Position numbers and translations under genes: made by a program
Shown: piece by piece, positions 1 to 10,034 of the stretch
Layout: each line of letters begins with the position of its first letter
How positions within the stretch are numbered: the stretch's first letter is position 1
Notes under the pieces: model-generated
The model's input: the letters and a program-made list of their open reading frames with translations, nothing else
Database searches by the model: none
Told to the model about the DNA's origin: nothing
From: Prevotella sp.
Lineage (GTDB): Bacteria > Bacteroidota > Bacteroidia > Bacteroidales > Bacteroidaceae
Direction of reading: 5' to 3'
Length of the DNA: 17,743 bases
NCBI GenBank assembly: GCA_020026195.1
Contig: JAHHQW010000050.1
Span: 1 to 17,743, forward strand

Positions 1-48
1 AGACTAAATTACTGAACATCAATAGATAAATATATTTTTAAGGGACGA

Positions 49-1647
49 CTACTTAACAATAACCTTAATAGTTGATGTTACATTGTCATTAGTTGTAACC
101 TTTGCTATGTATGAACCTGCAGCAACAAGTGATTTAAGATTTAGAGAACCATTAATTCTATATGCTCCCTGTTTTACACCGTTAAGTCCGTACAATTCAA
201 CTGTTCCACATTTACCATCATTCAGAGTGATTATATTGTCTGAATATGTAATAGAACAGAGGACTTTTACATCATTTATACCTGTTGAAACCTCGTCAAA
301 TACGTCTCTATCGAAAGTCAATACGTTTGTTGCGAAATTATAGTCGGCATTAGTTCCGTATAGAACCAAAGTCTTACCGTCATGACTAAAATAAGGAAGT
401 CCGGCATAAACGTCATCAAGTGAGCCACCTGTCAACGGATTAAATACAACATAATGGAAATAATCGTAAAGGTCTATTCCTGTAAACTCTAACAACCATT
501 TTGTGAATTCCATTCTTGTTCCATCTTTCTTAGTAACGCTTGTTTTATAGAACAATTGTGAAGAGTCATCAAAAGAGATGTAACCTCCGCCTGGAAGCTG
601 CTCAAATGCTGTACCTACATTTTCTTTATCATATGTAACTATATCTTTTTCGCAATCATAAATGATGGGATGCGTTACAACGGCATCGTATATATCAGAC
701 CCCTCTGTGGCAATCATCTCTTCAATACCTGTATAAATCTTGCTGTCTCTTATGGCTCTGTTCATCATAAAAGCTTTGAGAGAAGAATGTCTTGTGAAAT
801 TACCATAGTTTACTTCAAAGTCATTGAATGCTTTTTGGAATACATCTCGCTGCTGCTGCCATAATTCCGGTTCAGTGTCAGGGTCGGCTGTTACATAATC
901 GTAATAATCTGGAACTTCTCCAGGCTGTTTACAACTTAAATCGTAGATTACAGCATCAAGAGGTGTTGTAAACTTATATGTTCCGTCTTCCTGAAGAACC
1001 CATACCACCATACGTGGAGCCATTCCTCTTGAGTCGACCTGAAGCCCCATTACGTACTTCCCATCTTCAGAAACGAAACGTGCCTGTGTAAACTGAGCAA
1101 TACATCCCATGGCATCATTAGAATCATAATTAAGTTTATTCATCTTATATGTACCATCTTCCTGTTTTACACCATATATAGGTTCGCAATGGAATCCATC
1201 TACATTTGTAATGTTTCCAGCAAAGATTTTACCATCTGAACTTACATCCCATATATCCATTCCTATTTCTGGTGATGGTGATATAAGGTCAGTTCTTGTA
1301 TTATCTTTGATATTATACAAATAAGAGATGTTGTTTTCTGAAACGAAAGCTATACCGTCGTATGTAATTCCGGCAATATTAACTCCCAGTGATGATGTAT
1401 TCAGTTCTGGATCTAAAATAATCATCGGGTCATTCGTCTTGATATTGTAAATACCAGCTTGAACATCACCACCGACAGAACCGTAAATATATTGTCCGTC
1501 GGCACTTACTCCGAGAGTTATCACATAATTATTAAGAAATTCCTGAACTAAATTAGGTTCTGACATTCCAACCTTAGATTCTGGTTGCGCATTTACTGTT
1601 GTTAATGATAACAAAGCTGTTAATAATAGAGTAAATAATTTTTTCAT
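49..1647 (-). CDS. Secreted propeller-like protein with T9SS type A C-terminal sorting domain
   Basis: A 532-residue protein with an N-terminal signal peptide (MKKLFTLLLTALL then SLTTVNA, cleavage probably after residue 20). The body has recurring short motifs of the form S-x-DGK-x-x-x-G (for example around DGQYIYGSVGG, DGKIFAGN, DGKYVMGL and DGKTLVLYG). This is the spacing expected of beta-propeller or WD40/TolB-like blades. The last ~75 residues (from GINDVKVL) contain VELYGLNGVKQGAY, then GSYIAKVTT and TSTIKVIVK, which is the layout of a Bacteroidota type IX secretion type A sorting domain. I infer export through the Sec pathway and then T9SS, with release or anchoring at the cell surface. 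The enzymatic or binding role is not recognisable and no catalytic motif is evident. The gene stands alone: the next gene upstream ends at 2064 behind a terminator. A DUF5103/T9SS Plug homologue elsewhere in the window fits the proposed export route. Confidence 0.8.
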   Translation of the reverse strand: MKKLFTLLLTALLSLTTVNAQPESKVGMSEPNLVQEFLNNYVITLGVSADGQYIYGSVGGDVQAGIYNIKTNDPMIILDPELNTSSLGVNIAGITYDGIAFVSENNISYLYNIKDNTRTDLISPSPEIGMDIWDVSSDGKIFAGNITNVDGFHCEPIYGVKQEDGTYKMNKLNYDSNDAMGCIAQFTQARFVSEDGKYVMGLQVDSRGMAPRMVVWVLQEDGTYKFTTPLDAVIYDLSCKQPGEVPDYYDYVTADPDTEPELWQQQRDVFQKAFNDFEVNYGNFTRHSSLKAFMMNRAIRDSKIYTGIEEMIATEGSDIYDAVVTHPIIYDCEKDIVTYDKENVGTAFEQLPGGGYISFDDSSQLFYKTSVTKKDGTRMEFTKWLLEFTGIDLYDYFHYVVFNPLTGGSLDDVYAGLPYFSHDGKTLVLYGTNADYNFATNVLTFDRDVFDEVSTGINDVKVLCSITYSDNIITLNDGKCGTVELYGLNGVKQGAYRINGSLNLKSLVAAGSYIAKVTTNDNVTSTIKVIVK

Positions 1648-1753
1648 GATACTAAAGGTTTTAAAAAATTATAATATTGGTCATTATTAAATTTACGGGT
1701 AAATTAATCAAAAATGTCTATCGTGTCAAGGTAAAACATTGTTTAATTTCATT

Positions 1754-1776
1754 TTCTTTGATATTATATCAAAGAA
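1754..1776. promoter_or_regulatory. Perfect 23-bp inverted repeat, candidate operator
   Basis: Arms TTCTTTGATAT and ATATCAAAGAA are exact reverse complements around a single central T. With a one-base centre and no following T-run it does not look like a terminator. It lies about 107 bases upstream of the minus-strand start at 1647, so a dimeric regulator site for that gene is a reasonable guess. The function is inferred. Confidence 0.45.
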
Positions 1777-1884
1777 TTACGACTTTGTTTACAAATTAAT
1801 AAAATTTTAGGCTATATGTTATTACATCTTATAATAATTGATACTTTATAATTTGTAATTTTAGGTGAAAATGGATTTTAAAGA

Positions 1885-1934
1885 ATGTAAAAAATAACGC
1901 GTAGCATTACTTCATTTAAGTATGCTGCGCGTTA
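1885..1934 (-). terminator. Rho-independent terminator after the protease/hydrolase operon
   Basis: TAACGCG-T-AGCAT at 1895-1907 pairs with the arm ending CGCGTTA at 1934. This gives about 17 base pairs with one G-T wobble and one bulged base around a short loop at 1913-1917. Read on the minus strand, the stem is followed by a T-rich run (complement of 1885-1894). It lies about 130 bases beyond the stop of the hydrolase gene. Confidence 0.75.
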
Positions 1935-2063
1935 TATCTATTCTAACTATCAGGAGTTATATACAACCAAGTTGATTAGTCTTGTCAATATGAAAAGCCT
2001 CATTCATAATACATAATTTTAAAGACTGTATATATGATGTCAGGGACTTTAATGCATAAGTTT

Positions 2064-3017
2064 TTATCTGTTATATTTTAACAGGAATGTTTTTACACGT
2101 TTAGTATATTCTTCAGGATAATCATAATATGCAAGAGCATGCGGACTTCCAGCGGGTATCCATAATTCCTTGACGCCTTTCTTTGCCTTATATAGTGGAT
2201 CTAACATCCATGAAGGTACAAAGGTGTCGTTATCACTATGAATAAAGAACATAGGCTTTTTACATTTTGCTACATATTCAAGTGGTGACGCCTCAGAGAA
2301 TTTCCAACCAAAACGCAGATTTGTAAGAGTAGAAGCTACATTAAGTAATGGGAATGATGGCAGTGAGAACATGTCGTTAAGCTGAAATTTAAATTCATCC
2401 CATGCGCTTGTGTATCCGCTGTCTTCAATATAACATTTAATAAAAGACTTATTTTCTTCTCCAGAAAGAATCATTGCCGTGGCAGCACCCATAGATGTGC
2501 CATGTACTACCATGTCGGTATTTCCTCCGAATACATTATTAGCAACGTCCGTCCATAACATTACATCATCAGCATCCTTTAATCCCATTTGAATGTTTCC
2601 TCCATCACTAAGACCGTGCGAATATAAATCAGGCATGAAAATGTTATAACCCAGGTCATGATGGAACATATAGCCTAAATACATATATTGTATACTATTG
2701 CAGCCATAACCATGAATTATCAGCGCCGTATTCTTAGTTGTATCAGAAGATGCCGCATAAAGGGCATGCAGTCTGTTACCATCGTTATCAATAATAAATG
2801 TATCACGCATCGCCTTGACATGACGCATACTGTCACACCACTGCTTAACATTAGGATAGCGTTCTGCAAGACGTTTTTCTGACGCCTTCATGTCTTTTCC
2901 TTCTTCGTTAATTAATGCGAAGTCCACAAGATAAAAACTACCACCAATGATAGCAAAGAGAACCACAGCTAAAATTATAGCCGCAGCATGTTTTATCAAT
3001 GTCTTTTTACTTTTCAT
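2064..3017 (-). CDS. Membrane-anchored alpha/beta hydrolase
   Basis: A 317-residue alpha/beta-hydrolase-fold serine hydrolase with one N-terminal hydrophobic segment (about residues 10-32), so it is probably tethered to the inner membrane with the enzyme in the periplasm. Visible motifs: the oxyanion-loop region IHGYGCNS; the nucleophile elbow GTSMGA with Ser175; an acid in HSDNDTFVP (Asp264 best fits the D-x-x-V pattern); and the catalytic His293 in AGSPHALA. This is the full triad in the usual order, and the length is normal for the family. The substrate cannot be read from sequence; an ester or peptide-derived substrate is possible. The start lies two bases after the stop of the upstream C11 protease gene, so the two are almost certainly translated from one mRNA. 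A terminator follows at 1895-1934. Confidence 0.85.
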   Translation of the reverse strand: MKSKKTLIKHAAAIILAVVLFAIIGGSFYLVDFALINEEGKDMKASEKRLAERYPNVKQWCDSMRHVKAMRDTFIIDNDGNRLHALYAASSDTTKNTALIIHGYGCNSIQYMYLGYMFHHDLGYNIFMPDLYSHGLSDGGNIQMGLKDADDVMLWTDVANNVFGGNTDMVVHGTSMGAATAMILSGEENKSFIKCYIEDSGYTSAWDEFKFQLNDMFSLPSFPLLNVASTLTNLRFGWKFSEASPLEYVAKCKKPMFFIHSDNDTFVPSWMLDPLYKAKKGVKELWIPAGSPHALAYYDYPEEYTKRVKTFLLKYNR

Positions 3018-3019
3018 AA

Positions 3020-4762
3020 TCAGTGAGTTGCTTTATACCATGATGTCTTGTTCCAGCCTGCTGTTGCAAATTTATTGACAGAAGGTGCAGATGTCGTAAT
3101 TCCGCTACTATAGCGTATTTCGTGTGTACCATAATGTCCTTCGGGAAGACTTGTGAAATATTCTGCCGTATAATAATGACTTGAAACGACCTCAGATTCA
3201 ATCTGACGGTAACGTTCATATAGATTCATGTCGCTGCACTGCAATTCCACATAACGTCCCATGTCATAAAACAAAGGAGGCTCATATCCATCAAGTATCT
3301 GTAATTGATATTTTTTCTCTTCTTGGAAGACGTACTTACTATTAATGTCTTTTACAGCCAATGCCAGATTTTCCAGTCTGCTACAGTCAATAGCCGAAAT
3401 TGCAATATATGGCTGGCTACTTCTGTTATATGAATCATAAACATTCTTACATAAAGTATTAAGCGATGATTTTGTTGTTGGAGCAATGATATCATTCCAT
3501 ATATCAAGATACGGCATACCCTTTCCCATTATTTCTATAGACGAAGCAACAATGTAGTCTGCGGTATTACGAAGTTCGTATAGAGATTCTATATTAGACA
3601 TGTAACAAACGTCGAATAACATCATTTTAGGGTGAATTGAAGCCTCGTAAAGAGCTTCTGCAAATTTATTGATGTCTATCTTAGCACTACTGCTACCCAT
3701 CCATCGAGTAATAGGATTCTCTACCGAGTCATAATTGTATGCCATGTTCGGATATGCCCTGATAAGGTTATTGTAATCATCAGAATATATCCATCCCATG
3801 CCGTGACAGCCTATCACCATCTTATATTCTGTTGTTCCGTTAGTAAGCTGTTTGATTTCCTTAAATAAAGAAGTCATGCGTTCGGGTGTAAGATATGGAT
3901 TTTCCGTGTATTTTCGCAGTGTATCATGCTCACAGACATCACCATTACGAGTTATTTTGTAAATACATGCTTTGTCCCTGTTCGTTCCATAGTTCATATA
4001 CACTATGACATTTGGATTATTATCAGTACGCAGCATAGCCTGTTCCATGTCACGAATATTGTTGCTGAGATAGCTGTAAAGATTACCTGTATGTGGGAAG
4101 AATACTATCAGTGTCTGCTTATTCAGAGGGACAGGTTCGTATCCGTTTCCTTTTTTACAGTCTACAGCAAGCGGAAATACTCTGCCCGCTACATTTATGT
4201 TTAATACAACAGATTTGTCTTCTGTTAAATTGTCACGGTTTACGGAAAAGACAATTGTCTGCAATTTATTCGCATCAAGGTTGCCTGATTCTGGTGATGC
4301 AAAAATCCAACTTTTATTTATGTCTAAATCAACATTCCATGCAACATTCTGGTCGGACTTGTTATTTATCGTAACCGAAAGTTCAGTATGGTCTGTACTG
4401 AAATTAAGAGATGCAGGCGATATGTCTATCAGACTGTTTTTCTCGCTTTCAAGTTCTACGTCATAAAATGCTGTCTTGCCGGCCGTGACATCTACCTGAC
4501 CAGTCATCGTTGTGTACCCTATTTTGCTGAAGTTTAACTGATAATGACCAACTTCGATGTCATTAAACATATAATGACCATAATTATCTGTTTTAACACT
4601 TCCTACACCATCAATACTTACAAGTACTGAAGATAGAGGTTGTATTTTACCATCAATCTTTTCAATTACTGAACCTTGAACCGAACCCGTATCAACATCA
4701 TCGTCATCACTGCACGATAAAAATAAAATGACAAAAGGTAGGAATAATAATAGTTTCTTCAT
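3020..4762 (-). CDS. Surface lipoprotein C11 (clostripain-like) cysteine protease with CarboxypepD_reg-like and BACON-like domains
   Basis: A 580-residue lipoprotein. A hydrophobic leader ends in a lipobox with Cys17 followed by SDDDD, an acidic stretch like the Bacteroidota signal that sends lipoproteins to the outer surface. Next come a carboxypeptidase-regulatory-like beta domain (about 27-105, with GSVIEK, TDNYGHYMF and GHYQLNFSKIGY) and a BACON-like domain (about 112-200, with ISPASLNFS and SWIFASPESG). The C11 peptidase domain (about 210-520) has the His of VIGCHGMGW (His320) and the Cys of LFDVCYMSN (Cys386). Clostripain-family enzymes cleave after basic residues and usually self-process; whether this one does is not visible. 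BACON domains are thought to bind glycans or mucin, so action on host glycoproteins is an inference. It is the first gene of a two-gene operon with the alpha/beta hydrolase. Confidence 0.87.
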   Translation of the reverse strand: MKKLLLFLPFVILFLSCSDDDDVDTGSVQGSVIEKIDGKIQPLSSVLVSIDGVGSVKTDNYGHYMFNDIEVGHYQLNFSKIGYTTMTGQVDVTAGKTAFYDVELESEKNSLIDISPASLNFSTDHTELSVTINNKSDQNVAWNVDLDINKSWIFASPESGNLDANKLQTIVFSVNRDNLTEDKSVVLNINVAGRVFPLAVDCKKGNGYEPVPLNKQTLIVFFPHTGNLYSYLSNNIRDMEQAMLRTDNNPNVIVYMNYGTNRDKACIYKITRNGDVCEHDTLRKYTENPYLTPERMTSLFKEIKQLTNGTTEYKMVIGCHGMGWIYSDDYNNLIRAYPNMAYNYDSVENPITRWMGSSSAKIDINKFAEALYEASIHPKMMLFDVCYMSNIESLYELRNTADYIVASSIEIMGKGMPYLDIWNDIIAPTTKSSLNTLCKNVYDSYNRSSQPYIAISAIDCSRLENLALAVKDINSKYVFQEEKKYQLQILDGYEPPLFYDMGRYVELQCSDMNLYERYRQIESEVVSSHYYTAEYFTSLPEGHYGTHEIRYSSGITTSAPSVNKFATAGWNKTSWYKATH

Positions 4763-4773
4763 AATAAACAGAT

Positions 4774-4817
4774 AAAAAATAAAAAGGGACGGAAATACTT
4801 TCTTATACTTCCGTCCC
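4774..4817 (-). terminator. Rho-independent terminator of valS
   Basis: On the minus strand GGGACGGAA at 4817-4809 pairs with TTCCGTCCC ending at 4786. The stem extends to about 12 pairs with one wobble, around an eight-base loop, and is followed by a T-rich run at 4785-4774. It begins 14 bases after the valS stop and leaves only 23 bases before the start of the next gene (4762). Confidence 0.8.
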
Positions 4818-4831
4818 GATATAGGATGTTA

Positions 4832-7468
<2,637 letters not shown>

Positions 7469-7543
7469 TGTGTGTTGTTATAATTCGTTTTTTTGCATCC
7501 GCCTTTAGCGGTTCAAATCCTTTTATTGTCTTATTTTTCGATG

Positions 7544-7551
7544 CAAATATA
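7544..7551 (-). promoter_or_regulatory. Candidate -7 promoter box for valS
   Basis: On the minus strand the sequence is TATATTTG, a full match to the Bacteroidota -7 consensus TAnnTTTG. It lies about 76 bases before the valS ATG. I did not find a well-spaced -33 TTG. It is only 21 bases from the mazG -7 box, which points the other way. Confidence 0.55.
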
Positions 7552-7572
7552 CACAATTCCGCCAAAAATGTC

Positions 7573-7580
7573 TACATTTG
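7573..7580 (+). promoter_or_regulatory. Candidate -7 promoter box for mazG
   Basis: TACATTTG matches TAnnTTTG exactly and ends 19 bases before the mazG ATG at 7600. A transcript starting a few bases downstream would have a leader of roughly ten bases. No clear -33 TTG at 19-21 bases was found. Confidence 0.55.
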
Positions 7581-7599
7581 CATAATAAAATACAATATT

Positions 7600-8391
7600 A
7601 TGCATAGCAGAGAAGAGAAATTAGAGGCTTTCGGACGTCTGTTGGATGTTTTGGATACGTTGAGAGTTAAATGTCCTTGGGATAAAAAACAGACAAATGA
7701 AAGTCTGCGACCTAACACAATAGAAGAGACTTACGAACTGTGTGATGCCCTTATGGCAGAGGACAATGATAATATCTGCGAAGAGACAGGTGATGTGCTG
7801 ATGCACATGATGTTTTATGCCCTCATCGGTAGTGAAAAGGGTAAGTTTGATATCGCCGACGTATGTAATCGCGAGGCTGATAAATTGATATTCCGCCATC
7901 CTCACATCTACGGTAATGTTAAGGCTGATGATGTTGAGACGGTTCTTCAGAACTGGGAGCAGCTTAAACTTGAGGAGCGTAAAGGTAAGAAGAAACGTGT
8001 TCTCTCTGGTGTACCTGAGTCTTTACCTACTCTGATTAAGGCTTATCGCATTCAGGACAAGGCTCGTAACGTAGGTTTCGACTGGCAGAAACGCGAGGAT
8101 GTATGGAAGAAAGTTCATGAGGAACTTGCAGAACTTGAGGCAGAACTTGCCAAAGAGGATAAAGAAAAAAGCACAGACGAATTAGGTGATTTCCTTTTCA
8201 GCGTAATCAATGCAGCACGTCTGTATCATCTTAATCCTGACAATGCCCTTGAACGTACTAACAAAAAATTCATAAATCGTTTCAACTATATAGAGGAACA
8301 TTCTATTGATGCCGGTAAAGACCTTACCGAAATGTCGCTTGAAGAAATGGATGCTCTGTGGAACGAAGCTAAAAAACTTGAGAAGGAATGA
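7600..8391 (+). CDS. mazG: Nucleoside triphosphate pyrophosphohydrolase MazG
   Basis: A 263-residue protein, the same length as the Escherichia coli enzyme, with two MazG-type helical domains. The first carries CPWDKKQTNESLRPNTIEE and then EETGDVLMHMMF. The second carries EELAELEAEL and DELGDFLFSVINAARL. The paired E-E-x-x-E and E-x-x-D patterns bind magnesium and the triphosphate. MazG hydrolyses NTPs and dNTPs to NMP plus pyrophosphate; in other bacteria it clears aberrant nucleotides and affects the stringent response. I chose ATG 7600 because a longer reading from 7441 has no other methionine near the family start, would begin inside valS, and would place the promoter box inside the gene. 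The stop overlaps the start of the next lipoprotein gene (ATGA). Confidence 0.95.
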   Translation: MHSREEKLEAFGRLLDVLDTLRVKCPWDKKQTNESLRPNTIEETYELCDALMAEDNDNICEETGDVLMHMMFYALIGSEKGKFDIADVCNREADKLIFRHPHIYGNVKADDVETVLQNWEQLKLEERKGKKKRVLSGVPESLPTLIKAYRIQDKARNVGFDWQKREDVWKKVHEELAELEAELAKEDKEKSTDELGDFLFSVINAARLYHLNPDNALERTNKKFINRFNYIEEHSIDAGKDLTEMSLEEMDALWNEAKKLEKE

Positions 8392-8939
8392 AGAAATTAG
8401 CATTTTTATTTGTTGCTGCTGCCGTGCTCTCTTTCGCATCGTGCGGTGAAAAGACGGGGAAGGACACTGCCGAAGTTAAGGACACTGTTTCTGTTACTGT
8501 TGCCGACACTACAGTTTATGGTATTTGTTCTGACGGCACTACGATGAACTGCCTTGAACTGGCTACTGCCGACAATGACACTCTTAGATACATAATACAG
8601 GGCGACAGCATCTTCTCTCCTGTTAAGGGTGGTATGATGTGTGGCGACCGAATGGCTGTAATAGGTCACAAGTCGGGTGATGATCTTATTGCTGACAACA
8701 TAATTAACCTCACTACTCTGCTTGGCAGATGGTCAAGTATTGACAAGAATTTCGAGATTCAGGAAGGCGGATTAGTTAAGTCCACAGTCACCGAAACTAA
8801 CAAGTATATCAGTTGGGAAATATTCAACGGACGTCTTATCTTGGCTCCTGATACATTCTCTGTATACGAGCTCGGTCCAGACTCGCTGATGCTTGAAAAT
8901 AATGAAGGAATATTTGCCTTTACACGTTTAAAGAATTAA
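8388..8939 (+). CDS. Small lipocalin-like lipoprotein of unknown function
   Basis: A 183-residue predicted lipoprotein: leader MKKLAFLFVAAAVL, then SFASC with the lipidated Cys19. Residues after the Cys (GEKTGKDTAEV) lack the dense acidic cluster of surface-export signals, so a periplasm-facing location is more likely, though this is weak evidence. The C-terminal half starts with LLGRWSS and ends with EGIFAFTRLKN. The G-x-W opening and the beta-rich spacing resemble lipocalin-like calycin domains. The N-terminal half contains a second beta-rich stretch (TVYGICSDG and VKGGMMCGDRMAVIG). I do not recognise a specific family or ligand. The start codon overlaps the mazG stop as ATGA, which implies translational coupling. 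rnz begins 13 bases after its stop, so it sits inside a housekeeping operon. Confidence 0.8.
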   Translation: MKKLAFLFVAAAVLSFASCGEKTGKDTAEVKDTVSVTVADTTVYGICSDGTTMNCLELATADNDTLRYIIQGDSIFSPVKGGMMCGDRMAVIGHKSGDDLIADNIINLTTLLGRWSSIDKNFEIQEGGLVKSTVTETNKYISWEIFNGRLILAPDTFSVYELGPDSLMLENNEGIFAFTRLKN

Positions 8940-8952
8940 TTTATCAGTCTGC

Positions 8953-9873
8953 GTGGAACCATTCAGAATCAATATATTAGGTTGTGGAAGTGCCCTGCCT
9001 ACCTTGCGTCATTATAATTCATCGCAAGTAGTAGAGATCAGAGGCAAAATGTTCATGATAGACTGTGGCGAAGGTACCCAGATACAGCTTCGCAAATCAC
9101 ATATTAAGTTCTCAAAACTATCTGCCGTATTTATCTCGCACATTCATGGCGACCATTGTTTTGGTCTAATCGGAATGATTTCTACATTCGGTATGCTTGG
9201 TCGTACTGCCCCCCTTCATGTTTACGCTCCGGCAGAACTTCAGCCTATGCTTGAGGAGCAGATTAGAATATTCTGTCCTCACCTCACATACGAAGTCCCG
9301 TTTCATGTCATAGATACAACCCGTTCTTATGTCGTTTACGAAGATCGCAGTCTTACGGTAACTACAATTCCATTGCAGCACCGTATTCCATGCTGCGGAT
9401 ATTTATTTAGCGAGAAACCAACACTGCCGCATATACGCAGAGACATGATAGATTTCTATGAGATTCCGTTATCACAGATTAACAATATTAAGAACGGAGC
9501 TTCATGGACATTACCATCCGGAGAGATAATCCCCAATGAACGTCTTACAGAGAATGCCGAAGCTGTAAGAAAATATGCTTACTGCTCTGACACCCGTTAC
9601 ATCCCCACACTCCATGAGTTAGTAAAAGATGTAAATGTTCTCTATCACGAATCGACATATAATAGTGAAAACGTTGCAAGAGCAGAAATGTATTATCACA
9701 GTACCGCTGCTCAGGCAGCCACAGTAGCGAGAGATGCCAATGCGAAGATGCTTCTCTTAGGTCATTACTCCGCACGTTACGAAAACGAATCACTATTGTT
9801 AGAAGAAGCACGTGCAATTTTCCCAAACAGTTATCTCTCTGCTGAAAGTGATATAATTGAAATACAGGACTAA
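8953..9873 (+). CDS. rnz: Ribonuclease Z
   Basis: A 306-residue metallo-beta-lactamase-fold endonuclease that trims the 3' ends of pre-tRNAs. The zinc-binding signature H-x-H-x-D-H is at residues 63-68 (SHIHGDHCFGL). Further metal ligands fit His143 (PLQHRIP), Asp213 (YCSDTRY) and His271 (LGHYSARY). The N-terminal GCGSALPT and FMIDCGEGTQIQL stretches are typical of tRNase Z. The start is a GTG at 8953: no in-frame ATG occurs before the conserved NILGCGSALPT segment, and GTG gives the expected short N-terminus. It follows the lipoprotein gene by 13 bases and is probably co-transcribed with mazG. Length is normal for a short-form bacterial RNase Z. Confidence 0.95.
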   Translation: MEPFRINILGCGSALPTLRHYNSSQVVEIRGKMFMIDCGEGTQIQLRKSHIKFSKLSAVFISHIHGDHCFGLIGMISTFGMLGRTAPLHVYAPAELQPMLEEQIRIFCPHLTYEVPFHVIDTTRSYVVYEDRSLTVTTIPLQHRIPCCGYLFSEKPTLPHIRRDMIDFYEIPLSQINNIKNGASWTLPSGEIIPNERLTENAEAVRKYAYCSDTRYIPTLHELVKDVNVLYHESTYNSENVARAEMYYHSTAAQAATVARDANAKMLLLGHYSARYENESLLLEEARAIFPNSYLSAESDIIEIQD

Positions 9874-9952
9874 TTGTCTGTGACTGGCAATTTATGCTTA
9901 AAAACATAAAACGATAATTACAATTCATACGGAAACAACTCAAGTTGAAAAA

Positions 9953-9990
9953 TAAAACTTAAATACTGATAACTGACAACTTAAAACTTA
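9953..9990. repeat. Short direct repeats in the rnz to sulfatase spacer
   Basis: TAAAACTTA occurs at 9953-9961 and again at 9982-9990, separated by a stretch rich in AACTGA/AACTTA words. Such low-complexity AT-rich tracts are common between Bacteroidales genes. The 161-base spacer holds no clear terminator and no TAnnTTTG box, so read-through from rnz into the next gene is possible. Confidence 0.4.
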
Positions 9991-10034
9991 TAACCTAAAA
10001 ATTGACAGCTGGTAGCTTATATAAACAAAGAACA

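Larger units (their letters stand above)
1648..2063. other. 416-base intergenic region: operator-like palindrome and one terminator
   Basis: This AT-rich spacer has no credible gene. It holds a perfect 23-bp dyad (1754-1776) and a strong hairpin terminator for the genes on its right (1895-1934). The nonamer AATTTTAGG occurs twice, near 1802 and 1857. I could not find a convincing TAnnTTTG box for the leftward gene at 1647. The nearest candidate is TAAATTTA at 1688-1695, one base off consensus and without a correctly spaced TTG. Confidence 0.6.

Noticed and set aside
1754..1776. The palindrome as a transcription terminator
   Set aside because: It has a one-base centre and AT-rich arms and lies well past the strong terminator at 1895-1934, so it is better treated as a possible protein-binding site.
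10002..10034. TTG start for the sulfatase-fold gene
   Set aside because: The extra 11 residues (TAGSLYKQRT region) break the normal membrane-protein start; ATG 10035 fits better.
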